A DNA stretch of 64,000 bases, taken from contig NZ_JNZY01000035.1 of NCBI RefSeq assembly GCF_000717655.1, positions 1 through 64,000 on the forward strand, given 5' to 3'. Positions 36,928 through 45,531 of the stretch are shown piece by piece. The stretch comes from Streptomyces katrae. GTDB lineage: Bacteria > Actinomycetota > Actinomycetes > Streptomycetales > Streptomycetaceae. Each line of letters begins with the position of its first letter. The first letter of the stretch is position 1. A program made the position numbers and the translations under genes. The notes below the pieces were generated by a model that did no database searches, was not told the origin of the DNA, and was given only the letters and a program-made list of their open reading frames with translations.

Positions 36928-37905
36928 ATGCGTCGTCCCTTTTCCCGTGCTCTGGCGGGCGCGCTGGCCCTGGTGGCGGGAGCGGCCGCCGGGCCGCTGG
37001 CCCAGGCACCGCACGCGGCTGCGGACAGTGTGGTGATCGGCGGGAAGCCGGTGAAGGCGGCCGACAGCCCGTGGGTGGTGGCCCTCGCCAGCCGTGACCG
37101 GTTCGGGGGTACGCGGGGCGGCCAGTTCTGCGGAGGCGTCATCGTGGGCCCGACGAAGGTGCTGACGGCGGCCCACTGCCTGGGACGTCAGGTGCTGGGC
37201 GGCCCGATCGAGTCCGTCCCCGACTTCCGGGTGATCACCGGGCGTACGCAGCTGAGGGCTGCCGAGGGCCGGGAGATCGCGGTCCGCTCGGCCCGGGTGA
37301 ACCCGGGCTACGACACGCGGAGCAACGCCGGCGACCTGGCCGTTCTGGAGCTCGAGGAAGCCGTACCCGCGCACTACGTGCTCCCCATGGCCGGGGACGG
37401 CCACCCAGGGTACGAGGCGGGCGGCGAGGCGGCCGTCTACGGCTGGGGCGACACGAGCGGTTTCGGTGACTACGCGTACGCACTGCGTGCCGCGCGGGTG
37501 ACGGTCCTGGCGGACGAGGTCTGCCGACGCGCCTACCCGGGGGACGCGGACGGGCAGTACCGGCCGGAGTCCATGGTGTGCGCGGGGCACCGCGACGGCG
37601 GCAGGGACGCTTGCCAGGGGGACAGCGGCGGGCCGCTGGTGGCCCAGGGCCGGCTCATCGGGCTGGTGTCCTGGGGACGGGGCTGCGGGCGCCCCGACAG
37701 TCCAGGGGTGTACACGAAGATCGCGCCGCTCACCGGCTTCGTGACGGCCTCCGAGACGGCCGAGCGGCAAAGCACCGGCCAGGACGTCGCGTGGGGCGCC
37801 CAAAGGCGCTCCGGACCCGCTGCACGGCCTGGACGGGGGCCTGTGACACGGGAGCCGCAGGGGGCGCCGGGAGCGCCCGGGGGACCTCGGCGCTCGAGCC
37901 GCTAG
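36928..37905 (+). CDS. Secreted trypsin-like serine protease
   Basis: The 325-residue protein has a Sec-type signal peptide (MRRPFSRALAGALALVAGAA, then an AXA-like site near residue 32) and a chymotrypsin-fold domain of the S1 family. The triad is complete: His in LTAAHC (about residue 77), Asp in NAGDLAVLEL (about residue 136) and Ser in DACQGDSGGPLV (about residue 234). The Asp of DACQ at the specificity pocket predicts trypsin-like cleavage after Arg/Lys. Cysteine pairs around CGGVIVG-AHC and CAGHR suggest disulfides. The mature chain starts VVIGGKPV, so a short propeptide may be removed. The C-terminal 60 residues are Gly/Pro/Arg-rich and look disordered. The ATG at 36928 follows AGGAGG. 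Confidence 0.92.
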   Translation: MRRPFSRALAGALALVAGAAAGPLAQAPHAAADSVVIGGKPVKAADSPWVVALASRDRFGGTRGGQFCGGVIVGPTKVLTAAHCLGRQVLGGPIESVPDFRVITGRTQLRAAEGREIAVRSARVNPGYDTRSNAGDLAVLELEEAVPAHYVLPMAGDGHPGYEAGGEAAVYGWGDTSGFGDYAYALRAARVTVLADEVCRRAYPGDADGQYRPESMVCAGHRDGGRDACQGDSGGPLVAQGRLIGLVSWGRGCGRPDSPGVYTKIAPLTGFVTASETAERQSTGQDVAWGAQRRSGPAARPGRGPVTREPQGAPGAPGGPRRSSR

Positions 37906-37950
37906 CCGGGGCCGCGAACCGTCGTGCCCCGGCGGGGCTCCGGACGTGAG

Positions 37951-37988
37951 GACGGGCGGTACCCCTGGGTCTCAGGGGTCCGCCCGTC
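37951..37988. terminator. Bidirectional terminator between protease and DUF7455 genes
   Basis: A long hairpin has a 9-bp outer stem (gacgggcgg, ccgcccgtc), one bulged T and a 7-bp inner stem (acccctg, caggggt) around a ggtct loop. It lies between convergent genes. Confidence 0.85.
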
Positions 37989-38037
37989 GACCGGCCTGGC
38001 CGGTCCTGGCTCGTCGGATGCGAGGTATAGGCCTGTG

Positions 38038-38271
38038 TCAGCGGTCCTCGGGGTCGGCATTGGCCGTCGGAGCGGACGTGAGCCGCTCGGTCTCATCCTG
38101 TATATCCGCGGCGATCTTCTTGAGTTCCGGCTCGAACTTACGCCCGTGGTGGGCGCAGAACAGCAGTTCACCGCCGCTCAGCAGGACGACGCGCAGATAT
38201 GCCTGGGCGCCGCAACGGTCGCATCGGTCAGCGGCCGTCAGCGGGGTCGCGGGTGTCAGAACAGTAGTCAC
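38038..38271 (-). CDS. Small zinc-ribbon-like protein (DUF7455 type)
   Basis: This 77-residue protein carries CDRCG (about residue 17) and CAHHG (about residue 39), a CxxC plus CxxH set that should bind one zinc ion. Between them lies AQAYLRVVLLSGGELLF, consistent with a small beta ribbon. The rest is helical and acidic (KKIAADIQDETERL). I recognise it as the small DUF7455-type protein conserved in actinobacteria near hrdB and parE; its function is unknown. The GTG at 38271 follows GAAGAGG. It converges on the protease gene and is divergent from parE across 444 bp. Confidence 0.8.
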   Translation of the reverse strand: MTTVLTPATPLTAADRCDRCGAQAYLRVVLLSGGELLFCAHHGRKFEPELKKIAADIQDETERLTSAPTANADPEDR

Positions 38272-38715
38272 GTCGCCTCTTCTCTAGCTCGACGAGCTGT
38301 CGTACCAGGGTCAACATCCAACCAGGCCGAAAACGTTCCCGCTCGCGGCTTTTCCTCGAAACTTCCTTCCGAAGCTGGCCGGCTGTTGCCGGTTGGCGGC
38401 GAAGGAGCCGTATTGCGTTGCTTTACGGTTTCGCGTTGTCAGTCGTTCGCTTGTAGCAGTTCCGTCCTCCCCGGCGTGAGTGCCGGTTGTGCATGAGGAC
38501 GTGCCCGAACCCTAAATGGTTCATGCCTCGAAGGGAACGTGATGTTTGCTTCACCCCCCCGGGGGATCGAACACCCGTGCGGCCCTGCACTAGGCTGATG
38601 AAGCGCGAGGGTGGCGTTGCATCGGCTCTACCAGGCCTCGGTACCCTTCGACCGGCAACCGAGCCACCCTGCGCCCGACGGGCCAGAAAAAGAAATTCAG
38701 CGAGGAGCGAACTGC
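38272..38715. other. Divergent intergenic region before parE
   Basis: No gene is visible. It is locally A/T-richer than its surroundings near 38320-38450. It holds a dyad GAACC-CTAAAT-GGTTC at 38507-38522, about 195 bp before parE. Promoters for both flanking genes must lie here but none is clear by eye. Confidence 0.5.
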
Positions 38716-40836
38716 GTGACCGCCGACACGTCCGTGCCTTCCAGCGCGCTGCTGTCCGGAGCAGACCGGGACGGCTCCAACTACACCGCGCGGCACCTGC
38801 TCGTCCTCGAAGGCCTCGAGGCCGTCCGCAAGCGCCCCGGCATGTATATCGGTTCCACCGACTCCCGGGGCCTCATGCACTGCCTCTGGGAGATCATCGA
38901 CAACGCCGTCGACGAGGCCCTGGGCGGCTACTGCGACCACATCGAGGTGATCCTCCACGAGGACGCCTCGGTCGAGGTCCGCGACAACGGCCGCGGCATC
39001 CCCGTCGACGTCGAGCCCAAGACCGGGCTGTCCGGCGTCGAGGTCGTCATGACCAAGCTGCACGCCGGCGGCAAGTTCGGCGGCGGTTCGTACGCGGCCT
39101 CCGGCGGCCTGCACGGCGTGGGCGCCTCCGTGGTCAACGCCCTCTCCGCCCGGCTGGACGTCGAGGTCGACCGCAACAGTTCCACCCACGCCATCAGCTT
39201 CCGCCGCGGCGTTCCGGGGATGTTCACCGAGCAGGGCCCCGACAGCCCGTTCGACCCTGCCAACGGCCTGCGCAAGGCCAAGCGGGTCGCCAAGGGCAAG
39301 ACCGGAACCCGGGTCCGCTACTGGGCGGACCGGCAGATCTTCCTCAAGGACGCCAGGCTCTCGCTGGAGACGCTGTACCAGCGCGCCCGCCAGACGGCCT
39401 TCCTCGTCCCCGGCCTGACCATCGTCGTCCGCGACGAGCGCGCCATCGACGGGGCCGGCAAGACCGAGGAGACCTTCCGCTTCGACGGGGGCATCAGCGA
39501 ATTCTGCGACTACCTCGCGCAGGACAAGGCCGTCTGCGACGTGCTGCGCCTGACCGGCCAGGGCACCTTCAAGGAGACCGTCCCCGTCCTCGACGAGCGC
39601 GGCCACATGACCCCCACCGAGGTCACCCGCGAGCTCGGCGTGGACATCGCCCTGCGCTGGGGCACCGGGTACGAGACGCAGGTCAAGTCCTTCGTCAACA
39701 TCATCGCCACGCCCAAGGGCGGCACCCACATCACCGGCTTCGAGCGCTCGGTCGCCAAGACCGTGAACGAGGTGCTGCGCTCGGCGAAGCTGCTGCGCGT
39801 CGCCGAGGACGACGTGGTCAAGGACGACGCGATGGAGGGCATGACGGCGGTCGTCACCGTCCGGCTGGCCGAGCCGCAGTTCGAGGGTCAGACCAAGGAG
39901 GTGCTCGGCACCTCGGCGGCCGCCCGGATCGTCGCGGCTGTGGTCGCGAAGGAGCTCAAGGCCTTCCTGACCAGCACGAAGCGCGACGACAAGCAGCAGG
40001 CCCGCGCCGTGATGGAGAAGATCGTCGCGGCCGCCCGGACCCGGATCGCCGCCCGCCAGCACAAAGAGGCTCAGCGCCGCAAGACGGCACTGGAGACCTC
40101 CTCGCTGCCCGCGAAGCTGGCCGACTGCCGCAGCGACGACGTGGAGCGCAGCGAGCTCTTCATCGTCGAGGGCGACTCCGCCCTCGGTACGGCCAAGCTC
40201 GCGCGGAACTCGGAGTTCCAGGCACTGCTGCCGATCCGCGGGAAGATCCTGAACGTCCAGAAGTCGTCGGTCTCGGACATGCTCAAGAACGCCGAGTGCG
40301 GAGCGATCATCCAGGTCATAGGAGCCGGCTCGGGCCGTACCTTCGACATCGACGCCGCGCGCTACGGGAAGATCGTCCTGCTCGTCGACGCCGACGTGGA
40401 CGGCGCGCACATCCGCTGCCTGCTGCTGACGCTCTTCCAGCGGTACATGCGGCCGATGGTCGAGGCGGGCCGGGTGTTCGCCGCGGTGCCGCCGCTGCAC
40501 CGGATCGAACTCGTCCAGCCCAAGAAGGGCCAGGACAAGTACGTCTACACGTATTCGGACAACGAGCTGCGCCAGACGCTGCTCGAATTCCAGCGCAAGA
40601 ACGTCCGGTACAAGGATTCGATCCAGCGCTACAAGGGTCTCGGCGAGATGGACGCGGACCAGCTGGCGGAGACCACCATGGACCCCCGCCACCGCACGCT
40701 GCGCCGGATCAACATCGGCGACCTGGACTCGGCCGAGCAGGTCTTCGACCTGCTGATGGGCAACGAGGTCGCGCCGCGCAAGGAGTTCATCACGAGCTCC
40801 GCGGCGACCCTGGACCGCTCGCGCATCGACGCCTGA
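38716..40836 (+). CDS. parE: DNA topoisomerase IV / gyrase-type subunit B (ParE)
   Basis: The 706-residue protein is a type IIA topoisomerase ATPase subunit. GHKL motifs are EIIDNAVDEALGGYCDH, VRDNGRGIPVD, KLHAGGKFGGGSYAASGGLHGVG and the transducer motif QTKEVLGTS, quoted as landmarks. The TOPRIM domain has the metal-binding EGDSA (in FIVEGDSALG, about residue 485), PIRGKILNV and DADVDGAHI. The chain is longer than the chromosomal oriC-linked GyrB motif set would need only in its N-terminus. Being apart from dnaA/gyrA and near parC indicates the ParE paralogue, which decatenates sister chromosomes. The GTG at 38716 follows GAGGAGC. Gene order parE, carboxylate genes, parC is the streptomycete one. 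Confidence 0.92.
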   Translation: MTADTSVPSSALLSGADRDGSNYTARHLLVLEGLEAVRKRPGMYIGSTDSRGLMHCLWEIIDNAVDEALGGYCDHIEVILHEDASVEVRDNGRGIPVDVEPKTGLSGVEVVMTKLHAGGKFGGGSYAASGGLHGVGASVVNALSARLDVEVDRNSSTHAISFRRGVPGMFTEQGPDSPFDPANGLRKAKRVAKGKTGTRVRYWADRQIFLKDARLSLETLYQRARQTAFLVPGLTIVVRDERAIDGAGKTEETFRFDGGISEFCDYLAQDKAVCDVLRLTGQGTFKETVPVLDERGHMTPTEVTRELGVDIALRWGTGYETQVKSFVNIIATPKGGTHITGFERSVAKTVNEVLRSAKLLRVAEDDVVKDDAMEGMTAVVTVRLAEPQFEGQTKEVLGTSAAARIVAAVVAKELKAFLTSTKRDDKQQARAVMEKIVAAARTRIAARQHKEAQRRKTALETSSLPAKLADCRSDDVERSELFIVEGDSALGTAKLARNSEFQALLPIRGKILNVQKSSVSDMLKNAECGAIIQVIGAGSGRTFDIDAARYGKIVLLVDADVDGAHIRCLLLTLFQRYMRPMVEAGRVFAAVPPLHRIELVQPKKGQDKYVYTYSDNELRQTLLEFQRKNVRYKDSIQRYKGLGEMDADQLAETTMDPRHRTLRRINIGDLDSAEQVFDLLMGNEVAPRKEFITSSAATLDRSRIDA

Positions 40837-40853
40837 CGGGCGCACCGGCAGAC

Positions 40854-40895
40854 CGGTGCTCTTCGCTCCATCACCTGTTGGAGTGAAGAGCACCG
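40854..40895 (+). terminator. Terminator after parE
   Basis: A 17-bp stem with one G-U pair runs from cggtgctcttc to gaagagcaccg around an 8-nt loop, 17 bp after the parE stop. Confidence 0.9.
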
Positions 40896-40974
40896 GGACA
40901 CCAGTCCGGAAAACGTCCATACCGCACATCCTTGTGGGCACGTGGCCAATGCGGCAGCGGACAAGGAGAGTTCG

Positions 40975-41466
40975 GTGGACAAGCACGAAGGTCCCGATCC
41001 CGGAACGATCCGGCTCGACGACCCCTGGTACGACGCGCTCGCCGTCGGCTGGGGGGAGGGCGAGGGCGAGGACCCGGCGCCCCCGCGTACCGCCGCCGGC
41101 GGCCGGGCCGCGCCCGGGGCATCCGACATCTACCTCGAAGTGCAGCGCAGCGCCGCCTTCCAGGAGGTCCGCAGCCGCTATCGGGGGTTCGTCGTCCCCG
41201 CGACCGCCGGATTCTTCCTCTGGTACGTCGCCTACGTGGTCGCGGCCACCATGGCACCGGGGATCATGGCCCGGCCCGTCGTCGGGGCGGTCAACATCGC
41301 CCTGCTGGCCGGGCTCGGCCAGTTCCTCAGCACCTTCCTGCTGACCTGGGCGTACGCCCGGCACGCGCGGCTGCGCCGCGACCGGGCCGCGCTGGACCTG
41401 CGCTGGACGGTCTTCGAGCAGGAGCGCGGCCAGGAGCGGACCCGGGCCCGGGAGGCCGGCCGGTGA
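40975..41466 (+). CDS. DUF485 small membrane protein
   Basis: This 163-residue protein has two membrane segments, FVVPATAGFFLWYVAYVVAA (about residues 71-90) and NIALLAGLGQFLSTFLLTWAY (about residues 104-124, in parts), in a DUF485 pattern that ends with YARHARLRRD. The first 60 residues are acidic and probably cytoplasmic. DUF485 proteins accompany ActP-type acetate or carboxylate symporters, and the gene overlaps the symporter start by 4 bp (GTGA), so the two are co-translated. The GTG at 40975 follows AAGGAGAG at 6 bases; an ATG upstream at 40942 lacks such a site. Confidence 0.9.
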   Translation: MDKHEGPDPGTIRLDDPWYDALAVGWGEGEGEDPAPPRTAAGGRAAPGASDIYLEVQRSAAFQEVRSRYRGFVVPATAGFFLWYVAYVVAATMAPGIMARPVVGAVNIALLAGLGQFLSTFLLTWAYARHARLRRDRAALDLRWTVFEQERGQERTRAREAGR

Positions 41467-43055
41467 CCACCGAGCACCAGACCCTCGCGCTGCTCCTGTT
41501 CAGCCTCTTCATCGCGGTCACCCTGGGCATCACCACCTGGGTCAGCCGCAACCGGCACGGCTCGGCCGAGGAGTTCTACGCCGGCGGGCGGTTGTTCTCC
41601 CCCTTGGAGAACGGTTTCGCCATCGCCGGCGACTACATGTCCGCCGCCTCTTTCCTCGGCATCTCGGGCCTGATCGCCCTCTTCGGCTACGACGGCCTGC
41701 TGTACTCGGTGGGCTTCCTCGTCGCCTGGCTCGTCGTGCTGTTCCTCGTCGCCGAACTCGTCCGCAACTGCGGGCGCTTCACCCTCGCGGACGTGGTCGC
41801 GGCCCGGATGAGCGAGCGGCCCGTCCGGATCGCCGCCGGCACCTCCTCCGTCACCGTCTCGGTGCTGTACCTGGTCGCACAGATGGTCGGCGCGGGCAGC
41901 CTGGTGGGCCTGTTGCTCGGGGATTCGGGCACCGCGGCCCGGACGCTGACCGTGATCGGGGTCGGGGCGCTGATGGTGGTCTACGTGTCCTTCGGCGGCA
42001 TGCGGGCCACCACCTGGATCCAGATCGTGAAGGCCGTGCTGCTCATGGGCGGGGCCGTCACCCTCACCGTGCTCGTACTCCTGCGCTTCCACGGGAACTT
42101 CGACCAGCTGCTCACCAGCGCAGCCGAGCGCAGCGGGCACGGGCAGCGGTTTCTGAGCCCGGGGCTCAAGTACGGCGGCGACTGGACCGCCCGCTTCGAC
42201 TTCATGAGCCTCGGCCTCGCACTGGTCCTCGGGACGGCCGGGCTGCCGCACATCCTGTCGCGCTTCTACACGGTGCCGACCGCGCGGGCGGCCCGCCGGT
42301 CGGTGGTGTGGGCGATCGCGCTGATCGGCGGCTTCTACCTCATGACCATCGTGCTCGGGTTCGGGGCGGCCGCGCTGGTGGGTCCGGACGCGGTGCGGGC
42401 CTCCAACGCCTCGGGCAACACGGCGGTTCCGCTGCTCGCGGCGTTCCTGGGCGGCGGGGCCGGCTCGACCGGGGGCGCGGTGCTGTTCGCCTTCGTGGCG
42501 GCGATCGCGTTCGCCACGATCCTGGCCGTGGTCGCCGGGATCACCCTGGCCTCCTCGGCCTCGGTGGCGCACGACCTGTACGCGTCGCTCAAGCGCCGCC
42601 GTGCGCGCCAGCGCAGCGAGGTCACAGTGGCCCGGGTCGCGGCCGTCGGGATCGGGGCGGTGGCGATCGCCCTGGGCCTGCTCGCGCAGGACCTGAACGT
42701 GGCGTTCCTGGTGGGGCTGGCCTTCGCGGTGTCGGCTTCGGCCAATCTGCCGGTGCTGCTGTACTCGCTGTTCTGGCGCTCCTTCACCACGCGGGGCGCT
42801 GTCTGGTCGGTGTACGGGGGCCTGATCCCGGCGGTGGTGCTGGTCGTCCTGTCGCCGGTGGTCTCCGGCAGTCCGGACTCCCTCTTCCCTGGGGTGAGCT
42901 TCCAGTTCTTCCCGCTGCAGAACCCGGGCCTGGTCTCGATCCCGCTGGGCTTCCTGGCGGGCTGGCTGGGCACGGTCACCTCGGCGGAGGAGCCCGACGG
43001 GGCGAAGCACGCGGAGACGGAGGTCCGCTCCCTGACCGGCGCCGGGGCCGTCTGA
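41463..43055 (+). CDS. Solute:sodium symporter (ActP/SSS family)
   Basis: The 530-residue protein is a solute:sodium symporter with about 13 hydrophobic segments. Family landmarks are SAEEFYAGGRLFSPLENGFAIAGDYMSAASFLG (quoted as EEFYAGGR and GDYMSAASFLG), YVSFGGMRATTWIQ, TAGLPHILSRFYTV and ITLASSASVAHDLY. The set fits the ActP-like branch that takes up acetate, pyruvate or similar monocarboxylates. The GTG start overlaps the DUF485 stop by 4 bp. The gene converges, with 19 bp between, on a CitA/CitB-type sensor system, so carboxylate sensing and uptake are probably linked. The true substrate cannot be read from the sequence. Confidence 0.9.
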   Translation: MTTEHQTLALLLFSLFIAVTLGITTWVSRNRHGSAEEFYAGGRLFSPLENGFAIAGDYMSAASFLGISGLIALFGYDGLLYSVGFLVAWLVVLFLVAELVRNCGRFTLADVVAARMSERPVRIAAGTSSVTVSVLYLVAQMVGAGSLVGLLLGDSGTAARTLTVIGVGALMVVYVSFGGMRATTWIQIVKAVLLMGGAVTLTVLVLLRFHGNFDQLLTSAAERSGHGQRFLSPGLKYGGDWTARFDFMSLGLALVLGTAGLPHILSRFYTVPTARAARRSVVWAIALIGGFYLMTIVLGFGAAALVGPDAVRASNASGNTAVPLLAAFLGGGAGSTGGAVLFAFVAAIAFATILAVVAGITLASSASVAHDLYASLKRRRARQRSEVTVARVAAVGIGAVAIALGLLAQDLNVAFLVGLAFAVSASANLPVLLYSLFWRSFTTRGAVWSVYGGLIPAVVLVVLSPVVSGSPDSLFPGVSFQFFPLQNPGLVSIPLGFLAGWLGTVTSAEEPDGAKHAETEVRSLTGAGAV

Positions 43056-43074
43056 GCGCGTTCCCGTCCGGCGG

Positions 43075-43782
43075 TCACGGGCCCTCGGACGGGAGCCAGG
43101 AGTAGCGGTGTTCGGGGCGGCCCGTCTCGCCGTAGCGCAGGGCCAGGGTGACCCGGGCGGTGCGCTCCAGGAGCTTCAGGTAGCGCTGGGCGGTCTGGCG
43201 GCTGATGCCGGCGCGGTCGGCGATCTGCTGGGTGGAGAGCGGGCCCTCGGCGGAGCGCAGGACCTGGCGGACGAGTTCGGCGGTCGTGGCGGAGTGGCCC
43301 TTGGGCATTTCGTTCGGGGACCCGGCCGCGGCGAGGGCGCCGAAGATGCGGTCCACCTCGGCCTGTTCGGCCTCGCCGCCGGTCTCCAGGGTGCGGCGCA
43401 GGGAGCCGTACGCCTCCAGCCGGGTGCGCAGGCCGGCGAAGGTGAAGGGCTTGACGAGGTACTGGAGGGCGCCGAGGCGCATGGCGGACTGGACGGTGGC
43501 CAGGTCGCGGGCGGCCGTGACCATGATCACGTCGGTGCGGTGGCCGAGCTGGCGCAGGCGGCGGACCAGGTCCAGGCCGTTCTCGTCCGGGAGGTAGTGG
43601 TCGAGGAGGATCAGGTCGACGGGATGGGTGTCGAGGTACGAGAGGGCCTCGGCCGCCGAATGGGCCTGGGCGCAGACACGGAAGCCGGGAACCTTCGCCA
43701 CGTACGCTGCGTTGATCCGGGCAACACGCATGTCGTCGTCGACGACCAATACGTGGATGTCGTGGATCGGGGTCTCGTTCAT
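43075..43782 (-). CDS. CitB/DpiA-type response regulator
   Basis: This 235-residue regulator has a receiver domain with the acidic pocket VVDDD (residues 13-17), the phospho-acceptor Asp in LILLDHYLPDENG (about residue 59), Thr/Ser in MVTAARD and the conserved Lys in YLVKPF. The C-terminal output domain has a helix-turn-helix, LSTQQIADRAGISRQTAQRYL (quoted as QQIADRAGIS and RQTAQRYL), in the CitB/DcuR manner. Its ATG overlaps the kinase stop by 4 bp, so the two are co-translated. It should respond to extracellular citrate or C4-dicarboxylates via the kinase and control nearby uptake or metabolism genes; the exact targets are inferred from position. Confidence 0.93.
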   Translation of the reverse strand: MNETPIHDIHVLVVDDDMRVARINAAYVAKVPGFRVCAQAHSAAEALSYLDTHPVDLILLDHYLPDENGLDLVRRLRQLGHRTDVIMVTAARDLATVQSAMRLGALQYLVKPFTFAGLRTRLEAYGSLRRTLETGGEAEQAEVDRIFGALAAAGSPNEMPKGHSATTAELVRQVLRSAEGPLSTQQIADRAGISRQTAQRYLKLLERTARVTLALRYGETGRPEHRYSWLPSEGP

Positions 43783-45395
43783 CGCAGGGCCTCCGGGAGT
43801 ACGACGGAGAACTCCGCCCCTCCGTCCGCTGCCTCGCCGGCCCGGGCCGTGCCGCCCTGCCGCTCCGCGAGGCGGCGTACGAGTGCGAGACCCAGCCCGC
43901 GCTCGCGGTGGGCCTTGGGCTGCTTGGTCGACCAGCCCTCGGTGAAGATCTCCTCGCGGCGGGCTGCCGGGACGCCGGGCCCGCTGTCCCGCACGCGGAG
44001 GATCGCCGTACGGCCTTCGGCGCGCAGCTCGACCTCGACCAGGGGTGCGGCGGAGCCCGCCGCCGCGTCCAGGGCGTTGTCCACCAGATTGCCCGTGATG
44101 GTGACGAGGCCGCCGGGGTCCACGAGGCAGTCGGGCAGGAAGGTGGTGTCGGCGAGGCGCAGTGGGACGCCGCGCTCGGCCGCGACGGTCGCCTTGCCCA
44201 CCAGAAGGGCGGCCAGCAGGGGGTCGTGGACCTTCTCGGTGACCTGTTCGGCGGTGCTGCGGTGCACTCCGACGACCTCGGTGACGAACTCCACCGCCTC
44301 CTCGTGCAGACCCAGCTCCAGCAGGCCGAGGAGGGTGTGGAGGCGGTTGGCGTGCTCGTGGTCCTGTGCGCGCAGGGCGTCGATCAGGCCCTTGGTGGAG
44401 TCGAGCTCGCGGCCGAGGTGTTCCAGCTCGGTGCGGTCGCGCAGGGTGGCGACCGCACCGCCGTCCTCGGTGGGCATCCGGTTGGCGACCAGCACCCGGG
44501 GCCCCTGAACGGTGAGCAGGTCGCGGCCGGTGACGCGGCCGGCGAGGACGTCCGTGGTGCGCCCGGCGCCCAGGACGTCGTCCAGCGGACGCCCGGCGAC
44601 GGTGGCGGCGGAGTCCGGCGCGAGGCCCAGCAGCCGGGCCGCCTCGTCGTTGACGAGCCGGACCCGGCCGTCGCGGTCGAGGGCGATCACGCCCTCGCGG
44701 ATGGAGTGCAGCATCGCCTCGCGCTCGGCGAGGAGGCCGGCGATGTCGGAGAAGGCCAGGTCGCGGGTCTGCCGCTGGATCCGGCGGGACAGCAGGTAGG
44801 CGGCGAGCGCGCCTGCCGCGAGGGCGCCGCCCGCGTAGGCGAGCAGGCCCGGGATGGCGCCGAGCAGCCGGTCGTGGACGCTGTCGTAGGCGATGCCGAC
44901 GGAGACGGCGCCGACGATCTCCCCGTCGGCCGCGAGGAGCGGGACCTTTCCGCGGGCGGAGCGGCCGAGCGTGCCCTCGTCGATCTCCATGACTTCGCGG
45001 CCCGCGAGGGCATCGCTCGGGTCGGTGGAGACGGGCAGGCCGATCCGGTCGGTGCCGGGGTGCGAGCGGCGGATCCCGTCCAGGTCCATGACGACGACGT
45101 ACTCGGCGCCCGTCGCGCGGCGGATCCGCTCGGCCGAGGCCTGCACCGGGCTGTCGGCCGTCGGTCCGGAGTCGAGGAGGTCGGCGGCCAGTGAGGGGTC
45201 GGCCGCCGCGCTCTGGGCGATGGCCAGGGCGCGCCGCATGGCCTGGTCGTCGAGCTGCGCGCCGAGCGGGGCCAGGAAGAGCCCGGTGGCCAGCACGGCG
45301 ACCCCGGCGGCGATGGCCAGCTGGGTCAGCAGGATCTGCGAGACGGCCCGTCTGGGCAGCCCGAGGCGCCGAGCGCTCATGTGGAGGAACCGCAT
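43779..45395 (-). CDS. CitA/DcuS-type sensor histidine kinase
   Basis: The 538-residue kinase has a first membrane segment (LAIAAGVAVLATGLFLAPLG) and a periplasmic-type PDC domain with the ligand pocket signature VVMDLDGIRRSHPGTDRIG. A second membrane segment (LLAYAGGALAAGALAAYLL), a PAS domain (SIREGVIALDRDGRVRLVN) and the phospho-His in RAQDHEHANRLHTLLGLLELG (in parts) follow. The HATPase region has LVDNALDAA, VRDSGPGVP and RGLGLALVRR. It is the CitA/DcuS subfamily that senses citrate or dicarboxylates outside the cell. I take the ATG at 45395; ATGs at 45380 and 45440 are possible, and none has a good ribosome binding site. The HTH-citrate synthase gene lies 136 bp upstream on the same strand. 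Confidence 0.9.
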   Translation of the reverse strand: MRFLHMSARRLGLPRRAVSQILLTQLAIAAGVAVLATGLFLAPLGAQLDDQAMRRALAIAQSAAADPSLAADLLDSGPTADSPVQASAERIRRATGAEYVVVMDLDGIRRSHPGTDRIGLPVSTDPSDALAGREVMEIDEGTLGRSARGKVPLLAADGEIVGAVSVGIAYDSVHDRLLGAIPGLLAYAGGALAAGALAAYLLSRRIQRQTRDLAFSDIAGLLAEREAMLHSIREGVIALDRDGRVRLVNDEAARLLGLAPDSAATVAGRPLDDVLGAGRTTDVLAGRVTGRDLLTVQGPRVLVANRMPTEDGGAVATLRDRTELEHLGRELDSTKGLIDALRAQDHEHANRLHTLLGLLELGLHEEAVEFVTEVVGVHRSTAEQVTEKVHDPLLAALLVGKATVAAERGVPLRLADTTFLPDCLVDPGGLVTITGNLVDNALDAAAGSAAPLVEVELRAEGRTAILRVRDSGPGVPAARREEIFTEGWSTKQPKAHRERGLGLALVRRLAERQGGTARAGEAADGGAEFSVVLPEALR

Positions 45396-45531
45396 GACCA
45401 GCAACCGTAGGTCGCCTTCGGCCTGAGCGGAATATCCCATGTGTATGCAACCGCGGCGGATCTCCCGCCGGCCGCGGGCAGCGCCGGCCGAGCCGGCGCG
45501 CGGCATCGGGCGGGCGCGGGCAGCGGGTCCG